From Limosilactobacillus sp. WILCCON 0051 (GTDB taxonomy: Bacteria; Bacillota; Bacilli; Lactobacillales; Lactobacillaceae): a stretch of DNA of 64,000 nt. Location: NCBI RefSeq assembly GCF_039955095.1, contig NZ_CP154878.1:930001-994000 (forward strand), in the 5' to 3' direction. Positions 44,811 through 53,334 of the stretch are shown piece after piece (position 1 is the stretch's first letter; each line of letters starts with the position of its first letter). A program made the translations under genes and the position numbers. The notes under the pieces were generated by a model. It was not told where the DNA came from, made no database searches, and was given only the letters and a program-made list of their open reading frames with translations.

Positions 44811-46616
44811 TTAGAAGCGTTTTTTATGATGTTTCTTAAGATAGCGGTACAGCTCGCCCAAAAAAAGGCAAATGATGATAATGATGGCGATCGTGTAGCC
44901 AGCCGTCCCCAGTTTGAAGATGGCGGGATGACCAGCGCTGCCTTCAACCAGAATTGAAGAACCCAGGATGATTGCCGCTAAGACGATGACGATCAAAAGC
45001 CGATTCAGCATGCGCTCCAGATTTCGCAAGACCCGCGCCTGATCCTTGTACTGGAAATTGATCTTGGCCTGACCAGTACTCAAAACCTCCAGCAGATCGT
45101 TGATACGTGATGGGATAGCTGCCGAATCAAGGGCGGTTTGCCGGGCCTGCCAAATGCTGCTTTCTAATGAGTCCTTGAAGTTGAAGTGCTTGAGCAGATA
45201 CTTTTTGGCAAATGGCTTGGCAACCTCCATCAATGACATTTCAGGATCGAGCGCGGCCACGATCCCTTCAATTGAGCTGAACGCCTTGATCAAAAGCGTG
45301 ACTTCAGGCTTAACCTGCAGATTGTTCTGCCGGCAAAGCGAGATGATCTGAAACAGCATGGCCGGCAGATCGATACCGCCTAGGCCCGCGTTGAGATAGG
45401 GAGTCAAAAAGCCGGCCAGCTGACTATAAAATTCCTGCTCATCAACCGTGCCAGTTCGATTGCAGATGCCAAGAATTGCCTGACCAACCTGGCGCGCGCT
45501 TTTGGTATTAAGTGCAATTACAACCTGGGCGATGCCATCCGTCAAACCTGGCGAAAGGCGCCCCATCATGCCAAAATCAAGGTAGACCAAGCGATAGGGC
45601 GGCAGCGGGTGCTCTTTTTGAATTTCAATTTCATGACGGCCCAGCTGTTTTTGAAAGTTGAGATCATTGGCCGTGGCATTGCGCTTGGGATCATCTTGGG
45701 GCAGGTCGTAAAACAAGACGTTGCCCGGGTGTGGATCGGCATGGAAGAAATGATCCTCGAAAACCTGCTTGATAAAGTTTTCGACCAGCACATGCGCCAG
45801 ATAGTGGTTGCGTTTTTTGATTTTGGCGGTGCTGGCTTCATCAGACGGCATTTTTTCATTCATTAAATGCTTGATGCTTTTTCCCGGCATGGCCTCATTG
45901 ACCAGGATCTTTTGTGTACAGTACTTAGGATAGACTTTGGGAACTTCGATAATATCAAAGCCATTGTTGAGCCGATAAAACTCCTGACCGTTTTGAACCT
46001 CAGTCGTCGTATCGATCTCGTGAAGCAAAGACGTACTAAGCTCATCTAAAACCCGTTTTGGATCAATCACGGAAAAATCCATGGGAACGTGCTCGATCAT
46101 CCCCAGCGCTCGCTTAAACAGTGCCAGATCAGTCTGCACCAACTGGGTAACGGCGGGATGCTGGACCTTAACGACGACTTTGGTGCCATCGAAGAGCGTG
46201 GCGTGATGCGTTTGCCCAATGGAAGCTGAGGCAAAAGGCGTTTGATCAAATGTCTGAAAAACTTCTTCAATGCGCTTGCCGGTCTGTTCTTCAAAAGTTC
46301 GCTCAACGGTTTCATATGAGTCAACGTCAACTTGATCCTGCAGCTGGCGCAGTTCCTTGATATATTCGGGTGAGACCAGATCAGGGCGCGTCGACAGCAG
46401 CTGGCCGATCTTAATGAAGGTGGGACCCAGCTCTTCTAAGGCCTGCCGAATTTCTTCAGGGTGTTTTTGCCGATAAAAATTGGTTAGAAACGAATGCTGA
46501 TTTAAGACTTTGATGATCTGCTTGAGACGAGTCTTTTGGCTGATCGTTGTATTTTCTTCATTCAGAAAAATCACGTCCTTACTTGATAAGTCATTAGTTT
46601 CATTATAACAAAACAA
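44811..46616 (-). CDS. ubiB: ABC1/UbiB family atypical kinase
   Basis: Protein-kinase-like ATPase family linked to quinone and lipid homeostasis; membrane-associated. About 585-601 aa. Landmarks: ELGPTFIKIGQLLSTRPDL (KxGQ motif), PFASASIGQTHHA (Ala-rich loop), VVVKVQHP (Lys), HADPHPGNVLFYDL and LVYLDFGMMG (catalytic and metal Asp). Two C-terminal transmembrane helices end in HHKKRF. Start uncertain: the ATG at 46,616 precedes a TATAAT box (46,602-46,607, minus strand) that probably drives the gene, so translation likely starts downstream, perhaps at CTG 46,565 ten bases after AAGGA. Lactobacilli lack ubiquinone, so a menaquinone or other lipid role is inferred. Confidence 0.9.
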   Translation of the reverse strand: MFCYNETNDLSSKDVIFLNEENTTISQKTRLKQIIKVLNQHSFLTNFYRQKHPEEIRQALEELGPTFIKIGQLLSTRPDLVSPEYIKELRQLQDQVDVDSYETVERTFEEQTGKRIEEVFQTFDQTPFASASIGQTHHATLFDGTKVVVKVQHPAVTQLVQTDLALFKRALGMIEHVPMDFSVIDPKRVLDELSTSLLHEIDTTTEVQNGQEFYRLNNGFDIIEVPKVYPKYCTQKILVNEAMPGKSIKHLMNEKMPSDEASTAKIKKRNHYLAHVLVENFIKQVFEDHFFHADPHPGNVLFYDLPQDDPKRNATANDLNFQKQLGRHEIEIQKEHPLPPYRLVYLDFGMMGRLSPGLTDGIAQVVIALNTKSARQVGQAILGICNRTGTVDEQEFYSQLAGFLTPYLNAGLGGIDLPAMLFQIISLCRQNNLQVKPEVTLLIKAFSSIEGIVAALDPEMSLMEVAKPFAKKYLLKHFNFKDSLESSIWQARQTALDSAAIPSRINDLLEVLSTGQAKINFQYKDQARVLRNLERMLNRLLIVIVLAAIILGSSILVEGSAGHPAIFKLGTAGYTIAIIIIICLFLGELYRYLKKHHKKRF

Positions 46617-46645
46617 GTGCTCTCCGCATTGGCGAAGAGCACTTG
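46614..46645 (-). terminator. Terminator after the GNAT gene (minus strand)
   Basis: CAAGTGCTCT and AGAGCACTTG form a 10-bp stem, with T-runs on both sides, so it may act on either strand. Confidence 0.8.
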
Positions 46646-46648
46646 TTT

Positions 46649-47182
46649 TTAGTCGAGATTCAGTTCATAGACGTTGCGCAGATCGCGATCGGTTGGGCCG
46701 GTGTAGACTTGTCCCCGCTTGACGAAGCCGAAGTTTTGCACCAGGTTGTGAACGCGGTCGTTTTTATCGTGAGTAGCAATGCGGAAGTTGCGGACCCCAG
46801 CGTCATAAGCCAGCGTGATCATATGGCTCATAATGTAGTTGGCAAAATGCTTGCCACGGTACTTGCCAGAGATTGCAACGCGGTGAATCGTGGCAAACGG
46901 GTGACCAGGACGATTCCATTTGCCATTGACGATATGCATGTAATGAGCATCGCCTTGCGTCATCAGAGTTGCCGTCCCCACGATTTCATTGCCATACATC
47001 AAAAGCCAGCAGCAGCCGCCTTCGATATCCATTTGAAAGGTCAGACGCGTCGGATAGCCGTCTTCTCCCTGCCATTGTTCGCTGCCGTCAGCTTTCAAAA
47101 GCGCGCGGGCATTTTCAACGATTTCCATTACCGTATCCAGATCGTTTAAAGTTGCCTTGCGCATGTAAATAGCTTCACTCAC
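46649..47182 (-). CDS. GNAT family N-acetyltransferase
   Basis: Acetyl-CoA-dependent transferase, about 177 aa. MRKATLNDLDTVMEIVENAR is the opening strand and helix; IHRVAISGKYRGKHFANYIM is motif A with the acetyl-CoA pyrophosphate loop (R-G-K-H); VHNLVQNFGFVKRG is motif B. GTG at 47,182 has AAGAGGTGA about five bases upstream; MRKATLND nine codons... in-frame ATG at 47,164 is an alternative. Substrate not identifiable. The 70 bases between it and the next gene hold no signal beyond an AT-rich promoter area. Confidence 0.85.
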   Translation of the reverse strand: MSEAIYMRKATLNDLDTVMEIVENARALLKADGSEQWQGEDGYPTRLTFQMDIEGGCCWLLMYGNEIVGTATLMTQGDAHYMHIVNGKWNRPGHPFATIHRVAISGKYRGKHFANYIMSHMITLAYDAGVRNFRIATHDKNDRVHNLVQNFGFVKRGQVYTGPTDRDLRNVYELNLD

Positions 47183-47254
47183 TTTTTTCACCTCTTGAAA
47201 TTTAAAATAAGCTTTAAAAGTTTAAGCCTATTTTTTTAATTTGCCAAGTAGAAA

Positions 47255-47644
47255 TTATTTATTTTTGTAAACCGCAATCTCAATCAGGTTCTGGTCGGGA
47301 TCGCGCAGGTAGATCGACTGCATGGGACCTTCTGCGCCAAGCCGATCAACCGGGCCGGCGACAACATCGACATAGTAGCTTCTCAGGTGATGCAAGATGG
47401 CTTCGATGGGGTCGTTGGCCACTAAACAAAGATCCGCACTGCCAACGGTTGGCTTGTGGGCTACCAGGGCGTCACGATCCGCTTTTTGCAGGCGAATCAG
47501 CTGATGTCCACAGCGCAGGGTAACGACACCGGGCTTAGTCTGCTGGTCGATTACCGGCATGTCAAAGACTTCATGATAGAAGCGGCGGGACTGTTCAAGA
47601 TCACTGACGGTTAGGACGACGTGATCGATACGACGCATTTTCAT
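47255..47644 (-). CDS. VOC superfamily (glyoxalase/extradiol dioxygenase-like) protein
   Basis: About 129 aa with two betaalphabetabetabeta modules. It opens RRIDHVVLTVSDLEQSRRFY (metal-ligand His near residue 6) and ends SIYLRDPDQNLIEIAVY, with the typical metal-binding Glu. DLCLVAND is the middle strand. Resembles the small VOC proteins often annotated as virulence protein or fosfomycin-resistance-like, but no specific function can be given. ATG at 47,644 is preceded by GAGGT with eight-base spacing. Confidence 0.85.
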   Translation of the reverse strand: MKMRRIDHVVLTVSDLEQSRRFYHEVFDMPVIDQQTKPGVVTLRCGHQLIRLQKADRDALVAHKPTVGSADLCLVANDPIEAILHHLRSYYVDVVAGPVDRLGAEGPMQSIYLRDPDQNLIEIAVYKNK

Positions 47645-47722
47645 AGGTTGAGACCTCATTTCAATTTATTGATCGAATTAATTATAGAACTCATGATCTG
47701 GCTTGAACAGTCTATGATAAGC

Positions 47723-47739
47723 TTAAACAGACTGTTTAA
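47723..47739 (+). promoter_or_regulatory. Perfect 17-bp palindrome in the crcB promoter region
   Basis: TTAAACAG-A-CTGTTTAA is perfectly symmetrical. A partial extra half (AACAGTCT, 47706-47713) lies one-and-a-half turns upstream. TATGAT at 47713-47718 may be the -10 box, which would put the palindrome at the transcription start, a repressor position. No fluoride-riboswitch sequence is seen. Confidence 0.55.
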
Positions 47740-47761
47740 ATTCAAAAGGAAGTGAGTAATC

Positions 47762-48139
47762 TTGACTAAAAATCTGCTTAGCGTGATGCTGTTTGCATTT
47801 GTCGGCGGCTGTCTGCGCGCGGGTTGCGGTCAGCTCTGGGGCGGCTTTTGGGGGACGATTCTGGTTAATCTGGCTGGTAGTTTTCTACTGGCTTTTCTGA
47901 CCTATCATGCCGTTTTAAAAGAGCAGCTGACCGGTTGGCTGAATCTGGGAATCGGTACCGGTTTAGTCGGTTCGTTTACGACGTTTGGCACGTTTTCGCT
48001 GCAGTCCGTTCAGCTGCTGCAGCAATCTTTTTTGGCTGGGGCGGGCTTTTTGACGATTAACCTGCTGGGCGGCTTTTTGATGGCACTGGGCGGCTTTAAA
48101 CTGGCACTGTATTTAAATCAGGAGCGAAACAATGACTGA
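47762..48139 (+). CDS. crcB: Fluoride exporter CrcB/FluC, first subunit
   Basis: Fluoride channel subunit of the inner membrane. The protein is 125 aa with four transmembrane segments. LVNLAGSFLLAFLT carries the conserved Asn and GSF; GLVGSFTTFGTFSLQ is the fluoride-pathway TTFGTFS motif. TTG start at 47,762 preceded by AAGGAAGTGAG. It overlaps the second crcB by eight bases; tandem crcB genes probably make the antiparallel heterodimer. Confidence 0.95.
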   Translation: MTKNLLSVMLFAFVGGCLRAGCGQLWGGFWGTILVNLAGSFLLAFLTYHAVLKEQLTGWLNLGIGTGLVGSFTTFGTFSLQSVQLLQQSFLAGAGFLTINLLGGFLMALGGFKLALYLNQERNND

Positions 48140-48479
48140 AATGCTTTTAATTGGTTTTGGGGCCAGCTTGGGGGCAGCCTTGCGCTGGATCTTGACGCTG
48201 ACTTGGAAAAAATGGGGCCGATCTGGCTGGCCAATCGCAACTTTATTCATTAATCTGACCGGCTCTTTTTTGATGGGTTGGCTGGCAAAGCTTGCAATGA
48301 CGGATAGTCTGCGTCTTTTTTTGACGACGGGGCTCTTGGGTGGCTATACGACTTTTTCAACCTTTAATACAGAGCTGCTGACGATGCTTGATGAAGGTAA
48401 AACCGCGCGCTGGTGGGGATATATGCTGATCAGCGTGCTGGGTGGACTGGGGTTTGCCTGGCTGGGAATGTGCGCATAA
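48132..48479 (+). CDS. crcB: Fluoride exporter CrcB/FluC, second subunit
   Basis: The protein is 115 aa with four transmembrane segments. LFINLTGSFLMGWL and GLLGGYTTFSTFNTELL are the family motifs. Overlaps the first copy. Paired subunits with opposite topology are the known arrangement in Firmicutes. The 165 bases downstream hold a TATAAT-type promoter for the next gene. Confidence 0.95.
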   Translation: MTEMLLIGFGASLGAALRWILTLTWKKWGRSGWPIATLFINLTGSFLMGWLAKLAMTDSLRLFLTTGLLGGYTTFSTFNTELLTMLDEGKTARWWGYMLISVLGGLGFAWLGMCA

Positions 48480-48578
48480 AATACATTTTATATTCGTTTT
48501 ATTTAAGATAATTTTGTTGATTTGAACAAAAAACGGGATCTGTTTTCTGCTTTTACCCCTAAAATCAAATAAAAGTAG

Positions 48579-48584
48579 TATAAT
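48579..48584 (+). promoter_or_regulatory. -10 box of the YjeM-type permease gene
   Basis: Perfect TATAAT about 63 bases before the ATG. There is no good -35 at 17 bases, so an activator may be needed. Confidence 0.5.
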
Positions 48585-48646
48585 TATGCATATAAGCTTA
48601 ACTGGTTTAGGCAGCAATTATTCATTATGTTAGGGGTTATTTTGCA

Positions 48647-50155
48647 ATGGAGCAAGATAAAAAGAAAATCGGGCTGGCTAATTTGACCATGATGATTTTC
48701 ACGTGCGTATTTGGTTTCGCCAATACGACCGTTGCTTATGATCAAATGGGCTATGCCTCGATTATTTGGTATATTCTGGCAGCTTTGTTCTTTTTCCTGC
48801 CATCGTCTTTGATGTTTGCTGAATACGGCTCGGCTTTGAAGAGTGCCAAAGGGGGCATCTATTCATGGCTGAAGGTTTCAATCGGCGAAAAGATGGCCTT
48901 TATCGGGACCTTTATCTGGCTGTGTTCATGGGTCGTCTGGATGGTTTCAACAGCTGCCAAGGTTTGGATTCCGATGTCGGCCTTCTTCTTTGGTTCAGAC
49001 AAAACGCAGAGCTGGAATTTCTTTGGCCTGACCTCCACGCAGTTTGTCGGCATTTTGGCAATCTTGTGGATGATTTTCGTTACCTACATGGGCAGCCGCG
49101 GGGTCGACAAGATTGCCAAGGTTGGGGCCGTGGGCGGAACGTTCGTCATGATCTTAAGCGGCGTCTTTATCGTTGCCAGTCTAATCATCTGGATCTGCAA
49201 TCATGGCGCGATGATGCAGCCGATTCATGGCCTGCACTCGTTTGTCGCTTCGCCTAATCCACAGTTCCAATCTGGAGTCGCTGTCGTTTCGTTTATGGTC
49301 TATGCCGTCTTTGCCTATGGTGGCATGGAGTCAATGGGGGGCGTGATGGATTCGGTTGAAAAGCCAGAAAAGACGTTCCCAAGAGCTTTGATGATCGGCA
49401 TGATCGTAATTACGGTTCTGTATGCGTTGATGATCTTTATGTGGGGGATGTCAACCAACTGGGCGCGCGTTTTAGGCAAAGAAAACGTCAACCTTGGCAA
49501 CATCTCCTACGCTCTGATGAACAACGTCGGGCTGGTCTTGGGCAGTTCTTTGGGGCTGTCGCATGCCACGGCGGTGCTGCTGGGCAATCTCCTTACGCGG
49601 TTTACCGGTCTGGCAATGTGGCTGGCTTACATTGGCTCATTCTTCGTGATGGTCTATTCACCGATCAAGTCCTTCATCATGGGCTCTGATCCAAGACTTT
49701 GGCCAGCCAAGATGACTAAGCTCAACAAGCATGATATGCCCGCTTTTGCCATGTGGATGCAGGCAATCGTCATCTGTGTGATCATCTTTGCCGTCAGCTT
49801 TGGTGGTTCGGCCGCACAACAGTTTTATCTGATTCTGACTGATATGTCCAACGTCGCAACCTCGGCACCATACCTGTTCTTAGTTGGGGCCTTCCCATTC
49901 TTTAAGAAGATCAAGGACCTGGATCGGCCATTCGTATTCTTTAAGACGCAGCGAGCAGCCAACTGGGTTTCGGCGATCGTTTGGCTGGTCGTGGCAATCG
50001 GTATCATCTTTACCTGTCTGCAGCCAATCTTGGATCATGACTATCAAACCGCGTTTTGGACGGTATTTGGGCCGATTTTCTTTGGCCTGGTTGCCTGGGC
50101 TTTTTATGCCAATGCACAAAAGCGCGGCTTCAAGACCGCAAAACAAGAAAAGTAA
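48647..50155 (+). CDS. yjeM: APC family amino-acid permease, YjeM-type (glutamate:GABA antiporter family)
   Basis: Twelve-to-fourteen TM transporter, 502 aa. It opens KKIGLANLTMMIFTCVFGFA, the GadC/YjeM-like start helix. YDQMGYASIIWYILAALFFF, SALKSAKGGIYSWLKVSIGE and FAYGGMESMGGVMDSVEKP are family segments. The exact amino acid is unknown; YjeM members are annotated as glutamate/GABA-family by similarity only. AGGGG lies 11 bases before the ATG. A single gene with its own promoter and terminator. Confidence 0.88.
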   Translation: MEQDKKKIGLANLTMMIFTCVFGFANTTVAYDQMGYASIIWYILAALFFFLPSSLMFAEYGSALKSAKGGIYSWLKVSIGEKMAFIGTFIWLCSWVVWMVSTAAKVWIPMSAFFFGSDKTQSWNFFGLTSTQFVGILAILWMIFVTYMGSRGVDKIAKVGAVGGTFVMILSGVFIVASLIIWICNHGAMMQPIHGLHSFVASPNPQFQSGVAVVSFMVYAVFAYGGMESMGGVMDSVEKPEKTFPRALMIGMIVITVLYALMIFMWGMSTNWARVLGKENVNLGNISYALMNNVGLVLGSSLGLSHATAVLLGNLLTRFTGLAMWLAYIGSFFVMVYSPIKSFIMGSDPRLWPAKMTKLNKHDMPAFAMWMQAIVICVIIFAVSFGGSAAQQFYLILTDMSNVATSAPYLFLVGAFPFFKKIKDLDRPFVFFKTQRAANWVSAIVWLVVAIGIIFTCLQPILDHDYQTAFWTVFGPIFFGLVAWAFYANAQKRGFKTAKQEK

Positions 50156-50167
50156 GCAAGCTTTAAA

Positions 50168-50199
50168 GGACTCCCCGTTGATAACGAGTGAGTCCTTTT
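50168..50199 (+). terminator. Terminator after the YjeM-type permease
   Basis: GGACTC..CGTT pairs with AACG..GAGTCC, followed by TTTTAC. Confidence 0.8.
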
Positions 50200-50259
50200 A
50201 CTTTGCGGCTGCCTGGGTTAAGATGATAGGGAACCATAATTGAGAGGATATATTTGTTG

Positions 50260-52005
50260 ATGGAAAAAATCAAAGCCAATCTGACCGAATATAGAGATCA
50301 TTGGCTGAGCTATAGCGGCTTTTTATTGCTGATCGTGCTGATTGATCAGGTAATCGTCGGGCCGCTTTTTAAACTGATCATGACTAGTCTGATGCAGCAG
50401 GGACAGGTACCAGTCGTCTCCAAACTGACGGCCATGGAGCTTTTAGCGGCGCATCCCCTGGTCCTGCTGGGTAGTCTTGGCAGTCTTTGTCTATGGCTGA
50501 TCTGGCTGAGCACGGTTTGGGGACTGGCTATTTACGGCATTATCTTGATTAGTCAGCGCCGCTTTAGCTGGTCAGCACTGCTGAAAAACATGTCCTTTTG
50601 GCTGCGGCCTGACTGGGTAATGATGGTCTTGATCAATTTCTTATGGCTGATGCCGCTGGGCCAGGGATTATTCTGTGCGTTGCGTTGGGGACACTTGAAT
50701 TATCCAGCCCTAATGCTTGATTTTTTGACGCGCAAAACCTGGCTGCTGATCATAGCGGTGCTGCTCTATCTGGTGGTGCTGACGATGGGCTTTTTAACGC
50801 TGCCTGACTTGGTTGCAATGGCAGCCAGTCAGATCACGCTTAAACAGGCACGGCAAAAACCAAACGCTGGCTGGCAGAGATTAGCAAACGCGCTGAATAC
50901 GTTGGGCGGGGTGCTGATTTTGAGCCTGCTTGGCTGGGGATTTAATCATTTGCTGCTGCTGATTTTAAGCGGGTTAGAAATATTTCCTGGGAAATGGGTG
51001 TGGGGAATCGCGATCATTTTTCGCTCGTTGATGCTTGGCAGCAGTTTTTGGCTGCTGGCTGGCGCGCTGGTGGTCATGGTGCTTGACCAGCAATCGTCAA
51101 GGGAGCGGTTTAAAAATCTGCCGGCAGCTGATTTTCCCATCTGGATGGGCAAAGGAAGCTGGCTGACGATTGCGGTGTTGATCTTAATGACCAGTGCCGT
51201 CAGTCTGCCGGCCGCCTGGCATCAGCCCGTGGCCATCTCGCATCGGGGCGTCACGCAAAAAGATGGCGTGCAGAACACTTTACCGGCTGCGGAAAAAACA
51301 CGGCGGCTGCATCCTGATTATATTGAGATTGACGTTCACGAAACGGCCGATCAGAAATTCGTAGTAATGCATGACGAGAATCTGCGCCAGTTGACGGGCA
51401 TCAACCGCAAGCCGCGTCAACTAACCCTTAAACAGCTGCAGGGGCTGGCGGCTGATGAAAACGGACACCGCGCACACCTGGTCAGTTTCGATCAGTACTT
51501 GGAGTTTGCCCAAAAACATCGGCAAAAGCTTTTGGTTGAGATCAAAACGACCCCGAATGATTCGCCACGGATGCTGCAGCACTTCAATCAGCGCTATGGC
51601 AGACAGCTGCAGCAGAATCATGCCTGGCTGCATTCAATGGATCTTCACGCGGCCCAAGAGCTGCATCAATTGAATCCCAAGCTTGCAGTCATGGCGATTC
51701 AGCCCTACGTTTTAGGCTGGCCATCACGACATATCGGCTGGAACGTTGAATATTCGATGCTCAATCCACTGCTGATTGCGCAGCTGCATTTCAAGCATCA
51801 GCCAATCTGCGTCTGGACGGTTGATGATCCTGATACCATGCGTCAGGCTGCCTTAATGGGAGTCGATGGCATCGTTACGGATAATCTGAAGGCCTTAGAC
51901 ATAGCGCTAAAAGATACTGAGCGTCATCACGACTACGCATCACGGCTGGCAGCTCAGCTCAGCGTTGCGTATAACTGGCATAACCTGATCAATGGTCGCC
52001 GTTAG
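50260..52005 (+). CDS. Glycerophosphodiester phosphodiesterase with N-terminal membrane domain
   Basis: About 581 aa in two parts. Residues about 15-320 contain seven to eight transmembrane segments of the GDPD membrane-domain type. Residues about 325-560 are a GDPD catalytic domain, probably outside the membrane: ISHRGVTQKDGVQNTLPAAE (His-Arg), YIEIDVHETADQKFVVMHDE (catalytic Glu/Asp and His), LLVEIKTTP, and CVWTVDDPDTMRQAALMGVD at the end. It would release glycerol phosphate from phosphodiesters or act on teichoic-acid or lipid substrates. ATG at 50,260 follows AGAGGA, but TTG codons at 50,254 and 50,257 give better spacing. Convergent terminator downstream. Confidence 0.9.
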   Translation: MEKIKANLTEYRDHWLSYSGFLLLIVLIDQVIVGPLFKLIMTSLMQQGQVPVVSKLTAMELLAAHPLVLLGSLGSLCLWLIWLSTVWGLAIYGIILISQRRFSWSALLKNMSFWLRPDWVMMVLINFLWLMPLGQGLFCALRWGHLNYPALMLDFLTRKTWLLIIAVLLYLVVLTMGFLTLPDLVAMAASQITLKQARQKPNAGWQRLANALNTLGGVLILSLLGWGFNHLLLLILSGLEIFPGKWVWGIAIIFRSLMLGSSFWLLAGALVVMVLDQQSSRERFKNLPAADFPIWMGKGSWLTIAVLILMTSAVSLPAAWHQPVAISHRGVTQKDGVQNTLPAAEKTRRLHPDYIEIDVHETADQKFVVMHDENLRQLTGINRKPRQLTLKQLQGLAADENGHRAHLVSFDQYLEFAQKHRQKLLVEIKTTPNDSPRMLQHFNQRYGRQLQQNHAWLHSMDLHAAQELHQLNPKLAVMAIQPYVLGWPSRHIGWNVEYSMLNPLLIAQLHFKHQPICVWTVDDPDTMRQAALMGVDGIVTDNLKALDIALKDTERHHDYASRLAAQLSVAYNWHNLINGRR

Positions 52006-52024
52006 CAAAGCAGCGACCTTAATA

Positions 52025-52062
52025 AAAATGGCACTGGATCTGCAGCCAGTGCCATTTTTTTG
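52025..52062. terminator. Bidirectional terminator
   Basis: AAAATGGCACTGG and CCAGTGCCATTTT form a 13-bp perfect stem flanked by A and T runs, between convergent genes. Confidence 0.92.
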
Positions 52063-52069
52063 TATGATA

Positions 52070-53266
52070 TTAGCCAAACTGATGGCGAGCAATCATTCTG
52101 CTCAAAGCAAAACTGATTAAAAAGGCAACTGCTAAAAACATTACCACGACCAGGTATGGGTATTGGTAGTTGATGTCCAGCAGCGCCCCTGAGATCAAAG
52201 GGCCGATGATGTTGCCGACGCTGGTCAGTGACATGTTGATGCCGTTTAAAAGACCTTGATTCTGCTCGCTCATCTTGGTCAAGAGCGTTGTGATCGCCGG
52301 CCGCAGCAAGTCGAAGGCCTCAAATACGACCAGGGTGGCGACGATAATCTGCCAATGCGAGTGATCATAAATGACCACGACCGTTCCGACTGCGCTCAGC
52401 AAAAAGGCCCAGCGTACCAGCTTGACCTCGCCCAGCCAGAGTACCATGCGTTCAAAGAAGAAGACCTGCAGAATCAAAGAGATGATTCCGTTTAGCGTCA
52501 GAACGGTGGCAATCGCGCCCAGCCCGAACTGGTGAACCTCATTGACGTAAAGACTGTAGATGCTTTCAAAGCCGGCCAGTCCAAACGCCGCGACAAAAAT
52601 CATTAAAAACGCGGTCGTCATTGCCGGACTGAGCAGTGACTTAACCTGCGTCCAAGTACTGTCCTGCAGCTCTTTTTGAACGTCTTCGGTATGCGATTTG
52701 AATTCTTCACCCTGATCGCTTGGCAGCAACAGCCAGGCCACCAGAGTACTGATCAGTCCGAGAATACCGGCAATCCAAAATGGCACCTTATAGCCGAAGT
52801 TGGCCAAGATACCGCCAAGACCGGGCCCAAGAATCAGTCCGCCGCTAAAGGAAGCCGACAGCCAGCCGATTACCTTGGCTCGGTCTTTCAGCGAGGTCAG
52901 ATCGGCAGCCAGCGCCATTGAAGTCGGCACGACCATGGCCGCTGACAGTCCATCAAAGGCCCGTGAAAGATTGAACCAGAAAAGGTGACCAGCCAAGGCA
53001 AAAACAAACTCAGCCAGGCCGAAAACCAACAGTCCCCAGACGATCAGCGGCTTACGCCCGATTTTGTCAGAGATGCGCCCGACGATTGGGGAGCCGATAA
53101 ATTGAACCAAGGCAAATAAAGAGGACATCAATCCCATTTCAAAGGCTGAAAAGTCATACTCTTTTTTGATAAATGGCATGACGGGGAAGATCAGACTCAT
53201 GCCAAGACAGATTAGAAACTGACAGACCAACAAAATCCAGATGGTCCGTTTTGATTGCGAACTCAT
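52070..53266 (-). CDS. MFS transporter, drug-efflux (TetA/NorA) type
   Basis: Proton-linked exporter of the major facilitator superfamily, about 398 aa and 12 transmembrane segments. Motif A is GRISDKIGRKPLIVWG between helices 2 and 3; the antiporter motif C is in GGLILGPGLGGILA (helix 5). AAGGAG lies six bases before ATG at 53,266. The substrate cannot be assigned. It is followed after 68 bases upstream by the VTT gene, transcribed the same way, but no shared operon is certain. Confidence 0.9.
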   Translation of the reverse strand: MSSQSKRTIWILLVCQFLICLGMSLIFPVMPFIKKEYDFSAFEMGLMSSLFALVQFIGSPIVGRISDKIGRKPLIVWGLLVFGLAEFVFALAGHLFWFNLSRAFDGLSAAMVVPTSMALAADLTSLKDRAKVIGWLSASFSGGLILGPGLGGILANFGYKVPFWIAGILGLISTLVAWLLLPSDQGEEFKSHTEDVQKELQDSTWTQVKSLLSPAMTTAFLMIFVAAFGLAGFESIYSLYVNEVHQFGLGAIATVLTLNGIISLILQVFFFERMVLWLGEVKLVRWAFLLSAVGTVVVIYDHSHWQIIVATLVVFEAFDLLRPAITTLLTKMSEQNQGLLNGINMSLTSVGNIIGPLISGALLDINYQYPYLVVVMFLAVAFLISFALSRMIARHQFG

Positions 53267-53334
53267 AAAAAACTCCTTATTAAGATTATTTGGCAAAAAG
53301 AAAGCGGGAATGGACGCCGGGTCGCATTTCCGTT

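Noticed and set aside
47680..47761. Fluoride riboswitch upstream of crcB
   Set aside because: The conserved aptamer sequence is absent.
48586..48633. Short ORF (15 codons) upstream of the YjeM-type permease as a leader peptide
   Set aside because: No ribosome site, begins at the predicted transcription start, and no codon run or terminator follows.
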